From: an uncultured Saprospiraceae bacterium
GTDB taxonomy: Bacteria; Bacteroidota; Bacteroidia; Chitinophagales; Saprospiraceae
Direction: 5' to 3'
Assembly (NCBI GenBank): GCA_937924805.1
Contig: CALDTZ010000020.1
Span: 33,558-97,557, forward strand
Length of the DNA: 64,000 nt
Below, piece by piece: positions 36,966 to 46,193 of this stretch; positions within the stretch are counted from its first letter, which is position 1, and the number at the start of each line of letters is the position of its first letter. Position numbers and translations under genes: made by a program. The notes under the pieces are model-generated. The model saw only the letters and a program-made list of their open reading frames with translations, made no database searches and had not been told where the DNA came from.

Positions 36966-37002
36966 AAAAAAAGGCAACGTACTTAGTAAGTTGCCTTTTT
37001 TT
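36966..37002. terminator. Bidirectional terminator between the MopE protein gene and the aconitase gene
   Basis: GGCAAC (36973-36978) and GTTGCC (36990-36995) form the stem. It is flanked by an A-run on the left and a T-run on the right, so it serves both converging genes. Confidence 0.85.
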
Positions 37003-37018
37003 ATTGTTTGATTTTCGC

Positions 37019-39286
37019 TTATGAAGCGATCTCTTCTCTAATTTTATTCAAAGCACTTCCAGCCCTAACCCAATCAATTTGTGCTGTATTGTATGTATGA
37101 TTTACTTTGAACGATTCAGTAGTACCATCAGCATGTTTCAACTCTATCGTTAATGGTTTACCTGGTGCCATTTCTGAAAAGTCAGGAATACTAATTTGGT
37201 CATCTTGACGTACTTTGTCAAAGTCTGCTACATCTGCAAAAGTCAACGCTAACATTCCTTGTTTCTTCAAGTTTGTTTCATGGATTCTAGCAAATGATTT
37301 AACAACAACAGCATTTACTCCTAACCATCTAGGTTCCATCGCAGCGTGCTCTCTTGACGATCCTTCACCGTAATTTTCTTCACCAAATACGATTGTACCA
37401 ATACCGGCTTCTCTGTATTTGATTCCTGATGTAGGAACGGGTCCCCAAGTGTTATCCGTAAAGTTTATAACATTGTTTGCTTCATCATTAAAAGCATTAA
37501 TAGCTCCTATAAAACAGTTTTGAGAGATATTTTGTAAGTGCCCTCTATATTTTAACCATGGTCCAGCCATAGATATGTGATCAGTTGTACACTTACCTTT
37601 TGCCTTTATCAATAATCTCATATCTGTAAGATTATCTTGAGTGATGGGTATGAAAGGTGTCAACAATTGAAGTCTATCAGAAGTATCACTAACTTCTACA
37701 GTTACACCACTACCATCTTCCATCGGGGCTAAGTATCCTGCATCTTCAACGGCAAAACCTTTGGGAGGTAATTCCATACCCGTAGGCGGATCTAATTTTA
37801 CTTGCTCACCTTTATCATTTGTTAAAGTATCTGTCAATGGATTAAAACCTAATTTGCCAGACAAAGCAATGGCTGTAACAATCTCGGGAGAAGCTACAAA
37901 AGCATGTGTGTTTGGATTACCATCTGCACGCTTTGAGAAATTTCTATTAAAAGAGTGAAGGATACTATTTTTTTCTTTTTTGTCTGATCCTGCTCTATCC
38001 CATTGACCGATACAAGGACCGCATGCATTTGCGAATACACTTGCTCCAAAGTTTTCAAAAACACTTATAAACCCATCTCTTTCGATAGTAAATCGTACCT
38101 GTTCTGAACCAGGTGTTATCGTTAAATGAGATTTGGTTTTTAATCCTTTTTCATTGGCTTGTTTTGCAATAGAAGCGGCACGAGAAATATCTTCATACGA
38201 AGAGTTCGTACATGACCCTATAAGGCAATATTCTAAATCTATTGGCCATCCTTCTGCTTCAGCTCTAGCAGCCATTTCTGATATTGGCGTTGCTAAGTCA
38301 GGTGTGAAAGGTCCGTTTATAAGAGGTTCTAACTCACTAAGGTTTATTTCAATTACTTGGTCAAAATACTTATCTGGGTTATTGTAGCATTCAGCATCAC
38401 CTGTTAAGTACTCAGGAATTTCATTCGCTAATGCAGCTATTTCAGCTCTATCTGTAGCATCTAGATATCGTCCCATTGACGCATCATAACCAAAAAGAGA
38501 GGTAGTAGCACCAATTTCTGCACCCATATTACAGATCGTTCCTTTACCAGTACATGACATACCTGTAGCTCCTTCACCAAAGTATTCAACAATAGCTCCA
38601 GTACCTCCTTTTGCGGAAACGATACCAGCTACCTTTAGAATAACGTCTTTCGGTGAAGACCAACCACTTAATTTTCCCGTAAGTTTTACTCCGATTAGTT
38701 TAGGCATTTTTAATTCCCATCCCATTCCAGCCATGACATCTACGGCATCTGCTCCACCAACACCAATAGCAACCATTCCTAATCCACCTGCATTAGGTGT
38801 ATGAGAATCAGTACCAATCATCATTCCACCAGGAAAAGCATAATTCTCAAGAACAACTTGATGAATAATTCCTGCTCCTGGTTTCCAAAATCCTGCACCA
38901 TATTTATTGCAAACAGATTCTAAAAAATCATAAACTTCAGAATTGATATCCATTGCTCCTTTAAGATCAACATCCGCACTAATTTTCGCTTGGATAAGAT
39001 GATCACAATGAACGGTAGAAGGTACTGCTACTTTATTTTTACCAGCCATCATAAATTGCAACAGCGCCATTTGTGCAGTTGCATCTTGCATAGCTACTCG
39101 ATCCGGTTGAAAAAACACATAATCTTTACCTCTGTTATATTGCTGTAATGGAGAATCTCCATGCAGATGAGAATAGAGAATTTTTTCTGCTAAAGTAAGG
39201 GGGCGATTTAGCTCCGATTTTACTGCATCCACTTTTCTAACTAAATTAGAATAATGGTCTTTTATCATATTAATGTCAAATGCCAT
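37019..39286 (-). CDS. Aconitate hydratase (mitochondrial-type)
   Basis: Isomerises citrate to isocitrate in the TCA cycle through a [4Fe-4S] cluster. 755 residues. Cluster cysteines are in I-G-S-C-T-N-S-S (residue ~360) and A-C-G-P-C-I-G-Q-W (~425). The substrate and active-site segments [16 protein letters not shown] and [10 protein letters not shown] are present. The length and the aconitase-C (swivel) domain at the C-terminus match the ACO2-like Bacteroidota enzymes rather than the ~860-residue AcnB. Monocistronic and convergent with the secreted MopE protein. Confidence 0.96.
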   Translation of the reverse strand: MAFDINMIKDHYSNLVRKVDAVKSELNRPLTLAEKILYSHLHGDSPLQQYNRGKDYVFFQPDRVAMQDATAQMALLQFMMAGKNKVAVPSTVHCDHLIQAKISADVDLKGAMDINSEVYDFLESVCNKYGAGFWKPGAGIIHQVVLENYAFPGGMMIGTDSHTPNAGGLGMVAIGVGGADAVDVMAGMGWELKMPKLIGVKLTGKLSGWSSPKDVILKVAGIVSAKGGTGAIVEYFGEGATGMSCTGKGTICNMGAEIGATTSLFGYDASMGRYLDATDRAEIAALANEIPEYLTGDAECYNNPDKYFDQVIEINLSELEPLINGPFTPDLATPISEMAARAEAEGWPIDLEYCLIGSCTNSSYEDISRAASIAKQANEKGLKTKSHLTITPGSEQVRFTIERDGFISVFENFGASVFANACGPCIGQWDRAGSDKKEKNSILHSFNRNFSKRADGNPNTHAFVASPEIVTAIALSGKLGFNPLTDTLTNDKGEQVKLDPPTGMELPPKGFAVEDAGYLAPMEDGSGVTVEVSDTSDRLQLLTPFIPITQDNLTDMRLLIKAKGKCTTDHISMAGPWLKYRGHLQNISQNCFIGAINAFNDEANNVINFTDNTWGPVPTSGIKYREAGIGTIVFGEENYGEGSSREHAAMEPRWLGVNAVVVKSFARIHETNLKKQGMLALTFADVADFDKVRQDDQISIPDFSEMAPGKPLTIELKHADGTTESFKVNHTYNTAQIDWVRAGSALNKIREEIAS

Positions 39287-39340
39287 AGCACAATGTTTTC
39301 TGTTGAAAAAATAAAGTCACGCAAAGGTACAAAATCACAA

Positions 39341-41263
39341 TTAATCATATAAACGTTCGATCAATCGACTTGTAATTTTTAAAAATTCTCTTTCAGTAAT
39401 AATGCCGACCAATTCATGTTTTTGTACAACAAGCAAATATCCAGAGTTGTTTTCACGCATTCGCTTAATCGCATCAACCATCGTTGCGTCTGGGCTTATT
39501 GTAAGTGGTTCAGGATCCATTACATCTTCTACGGAAATAATCTTACTGTGATTAATATTACCGCTCGCATCATGATTTTGTATGATAGAATCTGGGGTTA
39601 TGACTCCAATTAATTTACCTTTTGTATCTTCTACAGGAATATAAGTCAGTTTTTTCCATTGGATTAAATCCTTCACAAAATCTAAAATGTCATCTTTTTG
39701 AACAGTAAATAAGTCTGTAATCATAAACTCCTCGACTTTCATATCAAGCGGTTTATATTCTTTGAGATCTGATATTTTTGCTAAATCCCACGTATGAATT
39801 GGTTTGTCTTCTTTTTGATTGTTTATGATGGACTGGGTGATGATACTTAATGTTTCATCTTGATTTGTTTTATCAATAAGATCTGTATAGGATCGAAGTA
39901 ACCATCTAGCGCCGTTTGTATGTGCTTTTGCTCTATCTTCAATAACACCAAGGTATTTGTCAATATCATTTTTTGAGACGTTACATTTTTTTAATCCTTT
40001 ACGGGCTAATGGGAGAAGTTCAGTTAATATTAATTCACAAGCCCCAATTTTTTTATCGTTCATCCAAGTAAAAGTGGAATCAATTCCGAATCTAGCAGCT
40101 TTACCAAAATTATCTCTTACATCTACAAATTTTAATTTTTTACGAATGTCCTCGTATTCTGCAAACATACCTTCCATAGCACCAATCCAAAAACAAGTGT
40201 TAGCTATTTCATCCATTACAGTCGGACCAGCTGGTAAAACTCTATTTTCAATTCGAAGGTGAGGTTTGCCATTTTCACTTATTCCGTAACAAGGTCTATT
40301 CCACCGGTATACGGTTGAATTATGTACTTGAAGCGCTCTTAGTTTTGGTACTTTTCCTTTGGAAACAAGGTCTAAAGAATTTTCTTCGATATCACTATTT
40401 ATTAGTGGGCGAAATCTGGCAATATCTTCAGTATAAATCTCCATGATGGATTCTTGTAACCATTCCATCCCAAAACTTACCCTTGGACTACGTTCTCTCA
40501 TGTGTTCATGTGAAGATCGAGTATCGAGTGATTGTTGAAACATGGCAATTCTAGATTCATGCCACAATCTTTTTCCGAAGACCAATGGAGAATTTGCTGC
40601 AATTGCCATACATGGAGCCGCTAGAGTTTGAGCAATATTATAATAATGTACAAAATCTTTTGGTGCGACTTGTAAGTGGACTTGAAAACTAGTATTACTA
40701 GCTTCGATTAGAGGTGAATCATGTTTTACAATAAGTTCATCAATCCCTAATATTTTTAACTCGTAAGAGTTGCCAATGAGTTGTTCATTAATGGCTTGCA
40801 TTAATGCAAAATAGCGCTTCTTTGGTGTTAGATTATCCATGATTAGATGATGCTTTCTCATGGTTGGAAGAATGCCCGTTAAAACGATATTCGTGTTTAA
40901 GGTGTCGAGATTTTTCTGTATTTCTATTAGTTTATCCATATTTTCTTTATGGAGATCACTAAAACAATTTCCTTTAATTTCTCTTGGTGTTAAATTAGTT
41001 TCGAGATTGAATTTGGCTAATTCCGTTTCAACCCAATCATCATCTTTCATGATTTCTAAAAGCTCGGTTGCATTGGTTTCAGGTTTGAGAGTGTCTTTAT
41101 TAACTAAAACCATTTCTTGTTCGGCCCCAAGCCTTTTTTTATCGCTTTCAAACCAATCGTTTTCAAGCATATATTTTAAAGCCTTTGTATCATTAAGCAA
41201 AGATTTCATAAACCCTTGCATAGACTTTTTATCATTTAACTTTGATACTCGTTGTTCTCCCAT
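39341..41263 (-). CDS. GCS2-like (glutamate-cysteine ligase family) protein fused to a CBS-domain pair
   Basis: 640 residues. The first ~480 resemble the GCS2 family of ATP-dependent carboxylate-amine ligases (R-L-G-A-E-Q-E-M-V-L; L-E-T-N-L-T-P-R; F-Q-V-H-L-Q-V; P-H-L-R-I-E-N-R-V-L-P). A linker precedes two CBS domains (about 515-640; M-I-T-D-L-F-T-V, G-V-I-T-P-D-S-I, V-M-D-P-E-P-L-T-I, G-I-I-T-E-R-E-F). CBS pairs bind adenosine nucleotides, so the ligase may be controlled by energy charge. The substrate is not certain: glutathione-type synthesis is possible, or another amino-acid ligation. It stands alone between aconitase and a lipoprotein gene. Confidence 0.85.
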   Translation of the reverse strand: MGEQRVSKLNDKKSMQGFMKSLLNDTKALKYMLENDWFESDKKRLGAEQEMVLVNKDTLKPETNATELLEIMKDDDWVETELAKFNLETNLTPREIKGNCFSDLHKENMDKLIEIQKNLDTLNTNIVLTGILPTMRKHHLIMDNLTPKKRYFALMQAINEQLIGNSYELKILGIDELIVKHDSPLIEASNTSFQVHLQVAPKDFVHYYNIAQTLAAPCMAIAANSPLVFGKRLWHESRIAMFQQSLDTRSSHEHMRERSPRVSFGMEWLQESIMEIYTEDIARFRPLINSDIEENSLDLVSKGKVPKLRALQVHNSTVYRWNRPCYGISENGKPHLRIENRVLPAGPTVMDEIANTCFWIGAMEGMFAEYEDIRKKLKFVDVRDNFGKAARFGIDSTFTWMNDKKIGACELILTELLPLARKGLKKCNVSKNDIDKYLGVIEDRAKAHTNGARWLLRSYTDLIDKTNQDETLSIITQSIINNQKEDKPIHTWDLAKISDLKEYKPLDMKVEEFMITDLFTVQKDDILDFVKDLIQWKKLTYIPVEDTKGKLIGVITPDSIIQNHDASGNINHSKIISVEDVMDPEPLTISPDATMVDAIKRMRENNSGYLLVVQKHELVGIITEREFLKITSRLIERLYD

Positions 41264-41354
41264 AGAAAAAAGCGTTACATTTTGTAGATTCTATAATAAT
41301 AACATAAATTATACCACTGTCTAAATATTTTATTGCTTGTTTCGTTATCTTAAA

Positions 41355-41879
41355 ATGAATCGTATTATTCTATTCTTTATTTTACCATTATTCCTAACCA
41401 TTCAAGGGTGTAATCGTTCTTCTTCAGAAGCGGCAAGAATCCAGTTTCTTGTTCCATTGGATATTAATGCAGGACTTGGAACGATTGAAACTCATGTGTT
41501 TAGAGTATTTGATGTCCAGACTTTTTTTGAAGCTAATACTAGTAATGCTGGAATTTCTCCGGAGGATATTACGCAGATTCAATCTAGTTTTGGATCGTTT
41601 AAAGGGAAATTTACGGATGTTGATCTAAATTTTATAGATGGTATAACGGTTCATATTTTATTAGATGCTGTATCGGGACAACGAAAAGAACTTTTTTACC
41701 TTGATGTAGTTCCTTTAGGTAGTAAGGAGGAAATAAAAATGTTGGCTTCAACCTCAGAGCTGAAAGAGGTAATGAATCAAGAGTTTATTGATTTAGAATT
41801 TAGTATTCGATTACGACAATTTTCATCTAATAGTTTTGTTGGAGAATTTGATTTAAGTTTTGGTGTATTTGTCGATTAA
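41355..41879 (+). CDS. Hypothetical lipoprotein
   Basis: 174 residues from the ATG at 41355. The signal peptide (M-N-R-I-I-L-F-F-I-L-P) ends in the lipobox L-T-I-Q-G-C, so it is lipidated at Cys. No domain is recognised; the mature part is beta-rich (I-Q-F-L-V-P-L-D-I-N; V-H-I-L-L-D-A-V-S-G-Q; F-V-G-E-F-D-L-S-F-G-V). Its stop shares TTAA with the next gene on the other strand. Expressed product probable from the clean signal; function unknown. Confidence 0.75.
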   Translation: MNRIILFFILPLFLTIQGCNRSSSEAARIQFLVPLDINAGLGTIETHVFRVFDVQTFFEANTSNAGISPEDITQIQSSFGSFKGKFTDVDLNFIDGITVHILLDAVSGQRKELFYLDVVPLGSKEEIKMLASTSELKEVMNQEFIDLEFSIRLRQFSSNSFVGEFDLSFGVFVD

Positions 41880-42586
41880 GTAAAGTGCTTTAGCATTATG
41901 ACTTCCTTATCAGTCAGTGGTCTAGAAAACCCTCTAGGCATATCTTTTTTTGTTAAACCCGCATAGTAAACTCTATCTAAAGCGATTACGGTGTATCCAA
42001 AATGTTCAAATATTCGTCGAACAATTCTATTTCTACCTATATGAATATCTACGCCAATATCTGTTTTTGGTTTATCCTTTACATACGATAACTTATCTAC
42101 GGACACAGGACCATCTTCCAATGTTATACCTTTAACAATTGCATCGAAATGTTCTTGCTTTAAAGGTTTATCTAAAACCGCATGATAGATTTTTTTGACA
42201 TTATATTTTGGATGGGTAAGCTTTTGAGCAAGATCACCATCATTGGTTAAAAGTAACAAGCCTGTCGTCATATAATCTAATCGACCTACTGGGTAAATAC
42301 GTTTATCTGTTCGATTTTTCATTAAATCTAATACGGTCTTTCGATCTCTCTCATCACTTAAGGATGTAATAATTCGTTTGGGTTTGTTCATGATAAAATA
42401 AACAAACGATTTGACAGGTTTAAGTATTTTTTCTTTGAAAAGGACAACATCCTCATCTGTAATTTCTACGGCAGGATTTTTTTCAATGACTCCATTGACT
42501 TTGACATCACCAGCTTTGATAAAATCAACCGCTTTTCGCCTTGAGCAAATACCTGAATAGGCAATATATTTATTTAACCTCATCAT
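41876..42586 (-). CDS. RsuA/RluB/RluF-family pseudouridine synthase
   Basis: Isomerises a uridine in rRNA to pseudouridine. 236 residues: an N-terminal S4 RNA-binding domain (1-47, R-L-N-K-Y-I-A-Y-S-G-I-C-S-R-R) and the catalytic domain with G-R-L-D-Y-M-T-T-G-L-L-L-L-T-N-D-G, nucleophile Asp104, and later R-R-I-F-E-H-F-G-Y. It is close to RluB/RluE in shape; the exact site on 23S or 16S cannot be told. The start is either of two adjacent Met codons (42586 or 42583). It lies 11 bases downstream of dnaB and is probably cotranscribed with it. Confidence 0.93.
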   Translation of the reverse strand: MMRLNKYIAYSGICSRRKAVDFIKAGDVKVNGVIEKNPAVEITDEDVVLFKEKILKPVKSFVYFIMNKPKRIITSLSDERDRKTVLDLMKNRTDKRIYPVGRLDYMTTGLLLLTNDGDLAQKLTHPKYNVKKIYHAVLDKPLKQEHFDAIVKGITLEDGPVSVDKLSYVKDKPKTDIGVDIHIGRNRIVRRIFEHFGYTVIALDRVYYAGLTKKDMPRGFSRPLTDKEVIMLKHFT

Positions 42587-42597
42587 AAGTTCAAGGG

Positions 42598-44082
42598 TTA
42601 AAAGAATTCTGTTTCGTCCGGATTCAATTTTGATTGTAAAGTAATGGATCCATCAAATGGGTTGTCATTTCCGCCGACTGCATCAAAGCCTGTAAACATA
42701 TTATCTTGTGGTTCTTTGAATGTTACATATTCTGGAATAAAGGAAAGTTTTACTGTATCTGTAGCACCATTTCTATGTTTAGCTACAATAATCTCTGCTT
42801 CATTTTCTGGAACTTCTAAACCATCTGATAAAGCGTAATACCCTGCTCTATAAATGAAAGTTACAATATCCGCATCTTGCTCAATGGCTCCTGATTCCCT
42901 CAAATCTGATAGTTGTGGCCTTTTATCACCACCTCTAGTTTCTACTGCCCTTGAAAGCTGCGATAAAGCAATTACTGGAACTTGCATTTCTTTTGCTAAC
43001 CCTTTTAGGGATCTTGAAATCATACTAATTTCTTGTTCCCGATTCGATCTACCACCATTCGGGTTACCGCTCATTAGCTGGAGATAATCGATGATGACTA
43101 ATCCGATCCCGTGATTTTGTTTTAGCCTACGACATTTGGCCCGAAGTTCAAATATGTTAATGGCAGGCGTGTCATCAATAAATATGGGGTATGTCCCAAG
43201 TTTATTTACCGCCCTTTCGAGCAAAGGCCATTCATGATCGCCTAATTTTCCATTTCTTAGGTTAGAAGAACTGATTTCTGCTTCCATAGAAATCAAACGT
43301 TGTGTCAACTGAGTATCTCCCATCTCAAGTGAAAATACCGCTACGCCAACTCCATTTTCTGCGGCATTTTTTGCTAGGGAAAGTGTAAAAGCTGTTTTAC
43401 CCATACCAGGTCGGGCAGCAATAATGATTAGATCTGAAGGTTGCCAACCACTTGTTAACTTATCTAACTCTTTAAAACCAGTACTAACACCTGTAATTCC
43501 ATCTTCTTGTTCTGATACAGTTTTGATATCATCTTGCACTTTAGTAAGTAAAGCGCTAATGGCTTGATAGCCTGTATTTAGATTTTTGTCTGTAATATCA
43601 AATAGTGCTTGTTCTGCTTTATCAAGCATTTCAAGTACGTCTAATCGATCTTCAAAAGCTTCGTGAATGGTACTAGTCGAAATTTTTATTAGTTCCCGTT
43701 GGATAAATTTTTGGATAATAATTCTAGAGTGGTATTCTATATTTGCTGCAGAAGCAACTTTTTCTGTCAACTCCATTAGGTAATTAATCCCACCTATTTC
43801 TTCTAATTTACCTGTTTTGTTTAATGCTTCTTTTACCGTTAAAATATCAATCGGTTTCATGACTTCATAGAGATGAGTCATTGCCCGATAAATTTCTTGA
43901 TGAGCATCTACATAAAAGCTATCGGGTCTTAAAATCTCAACAATGATAGGCATCGCTTCTTTATCCAACATAGCGGCACCAATGACTGCTTCTTCAAGAT
44001 CAATAGCTTGGGGTTGAACTTTGCCAAACATCAATTGTTCAGCAGCATCGTTTTCTAGTAATTTTTTAGGTTTGTACCCCAT
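42598..44082 (-). CDS. dnaB: Replicative DNA helicase
   Basis: Hexameric 5'-3' helicase of the replisome. 494 residues. The N-terminal DnaG-interaction domain spans about 25-130, with a linker to ~190. The RecA-like motor has Walker A A-R-P-G-M-G-K-T at 223-230, Walker B L-V-I-I-D-Y-L-Q-L near 330, and the arginine-finger region ending in the family tail. No intein interrupts it. The gene is followed by the pseudouridine synthase, and upstream lies a non-coding region with DnaA boxes, which suggests control by DnaA or an origin. Confidence 0.97.
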   Translation of the reverse strand: MGYKPKKLLENDAAEQLMFGKVQPQAIDLEEAVIGAAMLDKEAMPIIVEILRPDSFYVDAHQEIYRAMTHLYEVMKPIDILTVKEALNKTGKLEEIGGINYLMELTEKVASAANIEYHSRIIIQKFIQRELIKISTSTIHEAFEDRLDVLEMLDKAEQALFDITDKNLNTGYQAISALLTKVQDDIKTVSEQEDGITGVSTGFKELDKLTSGWQPSDLIIIAARPGMGKTAFTLSLAKNAAENGVGVAVFSLEMGDTQLTQRLISMEAEISSSNLRNGKLGDHEWPLLERAVNKLGTYPIFIDDTPAINIFELRAKCRRLKQNHGIGLVIIDYLQLMSGNPNGGRSNREQEISMISRSLKGLAKEMQVPVIALSQLSRAVETRGGDKRPQLSDLRESGAIEQDADIVTFIYRAGYYALSDGLEVPENEAEIIVAKHRNGATDTVKLSFIPEYVTFKEPQDNMFTGFDAVGGNDNPFDGSITLQSKLNPDETEFF

Positions 44083-44166
44083 GGTTTTATGTAGTCAAGA
44101 ACGTAATTAAACACATTATAATTAATTATAACACAAAGCTAAAAGTTTCTTAAAGTTTAATTTTTT

Positions 44167-44222
44167 TCCTCCACAGTTGGAATGTGGATAGATTGTTAAT
44201 GTGGATTAAGGAATGTGGATAA
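44167..44222 (+). promoter_or_regulatory. Cluster of DnaA boxes
   Basis: TGTGGATAG (44183-44191), TGTGGATTA (44200-44208) and TGTGGATAA (44214-44222) are in the same orientation; the last is the exact complement of the TTATCCACA consensus and the others have one mismatch. A weaker opposite-strand site TCCTCCACA (7 of 9) lies at 44167-44175. Start-to-start spacings are 17 and 14 bases. Confidence 0.75.
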
Positions 44223-44385
44223 GTAATTTTGGGTTTCCTTTTATATTGATTAATGTGAAAGTGTATGCATTAGCAAGAATTGTAATATATCTGATTATTG
44301 TGCTACAAAAAGCGTCAAAATCATAGAAAAAAATATTATATATAATGAATTTATATGTATAACAAAATGTCAGTTTATATTCCAC

Positions 44386-44420
44386 AAAAAAAAGCCCATT
44401 CGATGAAATGGGCTTTTTTT
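44386..44420. terminator. Bidirectional rho-independent terminator
   Basis: GCCCATT (44394-44400) and AATGGGC (44407-44413) with an A-run before and T-run after; it ends the coiled-coil gene on the minus strand and insulates the DnaA-box region. Confidence 0.85.
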
Positions 44421-44447
44421 GTTAGGATTTTTGTAAAACTAAATTAT

Positions 44448-45122
44448 TTAGTTTTTACCAATATTATTCAATTTTTCTTTTATGTCTTCAAGTAATTTAG
44501 ATTGTGTTTTAATCTCCATTTGCTTGTTATCTTGATCTGCCAAATTCTTTTCAATATCAGATTCTGCTTCTACAATTTTAGCTTGATAATCCTCAATATC
44601 CTCATGAAGTTTTTTGTTTTGCTTCTCAAGTTTCTCCGCTTCTTTTTCTAATTTTTTAAAATTTTTCTCTTCATCTTTCATAAGATCTTCGACTGCAATC
44701 TTTTGAACAGCATATCCAAATTCTGTCAATATTTTTTCGATATTCATTGAAGCTTCAGATGCGTTATTTTCATTTACAAAAGCAGTTCCATTGTCGAAGA
44801 AAACAGAAGTAGATGTCATTTCTTTTCGTTCTTCAATAGTCATGTAAATATTAATCGGTGTTCTTGAAATACTTGGAATTAAAACCTCTAAAGATTCAAA
44901 TTCATCAGATTTTCTGTTCTTTTTAACTTTACCATCATATTCTTTAATAATTGACTCCCATGCTTTTTCAACTTGTTTGTCGTCAGCATCTTGATGATCT
45001 TGTGTATATGCATTTTGTGGTCCAAAGCTCATATTTATTTCTTTTTGAATGACTTGAGCAGATAAAAACTGTGGAGCAATAAATAAAGCCAAAGAACAAA
45101 AGATCGAAATTATTTTTTTCAT
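44448..45122 (-). CDS. Secreted hypothetical protein with C-terminal coiled coil
   Basis: 224 residues. The signal peptide (M-K-K-I-I-S-I-F-C-S, cleavage near L-S-A-Q) is clear. An alpha/beta part (residues 30-135) resembles no family I know; it includes K-A-W-E-S-I-I-K-E-Y-D-G. A charged heptad-rich coiled coil (about 150-215: L-E-K-E-A-E-K-L-E-K-Q-N-K-K-L) closes the protein. Probably periplasmic. Its own terminator follows; the 175-base upstream region is shared with the ABC gene in the other direction. Confidence 0.75.
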   Translation of the reverse strand: MKKIISIFCSLALFIAPQFLSAQVIQKEINMSFGPQNAYTQDHQDADDKQVEKAWESIIKEYDGKVKKNRKSDEFESLEVLIPSISRTPINIYMTIEERKEMTSTSVFFDNGTAFVNENNASEASMNIEKILTEFGYAVQKIAVEDLMKDEEKNFKKLEKEAEKLEKQNKKLHEDIEDYQAKIVEAESDIEKNLADQDNKQMEIKTQSKLLEDIKEKLNNIGKN

Positions 45123-45297
45123 AATTATTTTTTTAGATTATAGTATAGAGACAAGATAAACGAAAATGGTCACTGATTCAACCTTTCCTTAATATTGTCT
45201 TAACACATTAAATTAATCTAGAATAATCGCCAAATTATCGAAAAAGAAAGAAAGGCTATTAACAATCAACTATCTTCCTAATACTAATGGTAAAACT

Positions 45298-46191
45298 ATG
45301 AATGTATTAAGTATCCAAAACATCAACAAACAGTATAAAAATCACAAAGCTGTGGACAATATGAGTTTTGATGTGCCTAAGGGAAGCATTTTTGGTTTAT
45401 TAGGGCCCAATGGAGCAGGTAAAACGTCTTTAATTCGGATTATTACAAGAATTACAGGTGCAGATTCAGGTAATATACTTTTAAATGGAATTAATATAAA
45501 TCAAGCAGAGATTCGTGAAGTTGGTTATATGCCCGAAGAAAGAGGCTTATATAAAAAAATGAAGGTTTACGAACATCTTTTATATTTAGCTCAACTGAAA
45601 GGGTTATCAAAAAAGGAATCAAAAAGTGTAATCAATCATTGGTTTGAAAAATTTGATATTGGGCATTGGCATTCAAAAAAGATTGAAGAGTTATCCAAGG
45701 GGATGCAGCAAAAAATTCAATTCATAGCAACCGTAATGCATAAACCTTCTTTAATAATTTTGGATGAACCTTTTACTGGTTTAGACCCACTAAACACCAA
45801 TTTGATAAAAGAAGAAATATATCGAATGAATCGTGAAGGAGCAAGTATTATTTTTTCAACACATCGAATGGAACAAGTTGAAGAGATTTGCAAAGATATT
45901 GTACTTATTAATGCGGGATCAAAAGTACTGGAGGGCAAAGTGGCAGATATAAAGCAACAATTTAAATCGCACACCTTTTCGATTGATTGTAATGCAGCTA
46001 ATATACCTAAAGTTTGTTCGAGTTTTAAAATAGTGTCTTCATCGGAAGACAATGCTATCATCCAAATAGAGGAAGGTATTACTCCGAACCAGATTTTGGC
46101 AGAATTAATGGAAAATAACGTGCAAATTGCTGGTTTTGAAGAGCGCTTACCATCACTCAACGACATTTTTATAAACATTGTAGAATCCTAA
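45298..46191 (+). CDS. ABC transporter ATP-binding protein (NatA-like)
   Basis: 297 residues. Walker A G-P-N-G-A-G-K-T (36-43), signature L-S-K-G-M-Q-Q (132-138), Walker B L-I-I-L-D-E-P with Asp156/Glu157, and the switch His in S-T-H-R-M-E-Q. The ~70-residue C-terminal extension is typical of the NatA/DrrA exporter class. It pairs with the permease gene that starts 2 bases after its stop. Confidence 0.95.
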   Translation: MNVLSIQNINKQYKNHKAVDNMSFDVPKGSIFGLLGPNGAGKTSLIRIITRITGADSGNILLNGININQAEIREVGYMPEERGLYKKMKVYEHLLYLAQLKGLSKKESKSVINHWFEKFDIGHWHSKKIEELSKGMQQKIQFIATVMHKPSLIILDEPFTGLDPLNTNLIKEEIYRMNREGASIIFSTHRMEQVEEICKDIVLINAGSKVLEGKVADIKQQFKSHTFSIDCNAANIPKVCSSFKIVSSSEDNAIIQIEEGITPNQILAELMENNVQIAGFEERLPSLNDIFINIVES

Positions 46192-46193
46192 CC

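Larger units (their letters stand above)
44083..44447. other. 365-base non-coding region between dnaB and a secreted coiled-coil gene
   Basis: No reading frame of note. It holds, from left to right, an AT-rich block (44101-44167), a cluster of DnaA-box sequences (44167-44222), a second AT-rich block around 44320-44370 (ATATTATATATAATG), a further weak DnaA-box-like site on the + strand at 44378-44386, and a terminator (44386-44420). This is the layout of a candidate origin of replication, or of a DnaA-responsive dnaB promoter. Confidence 0.55.
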
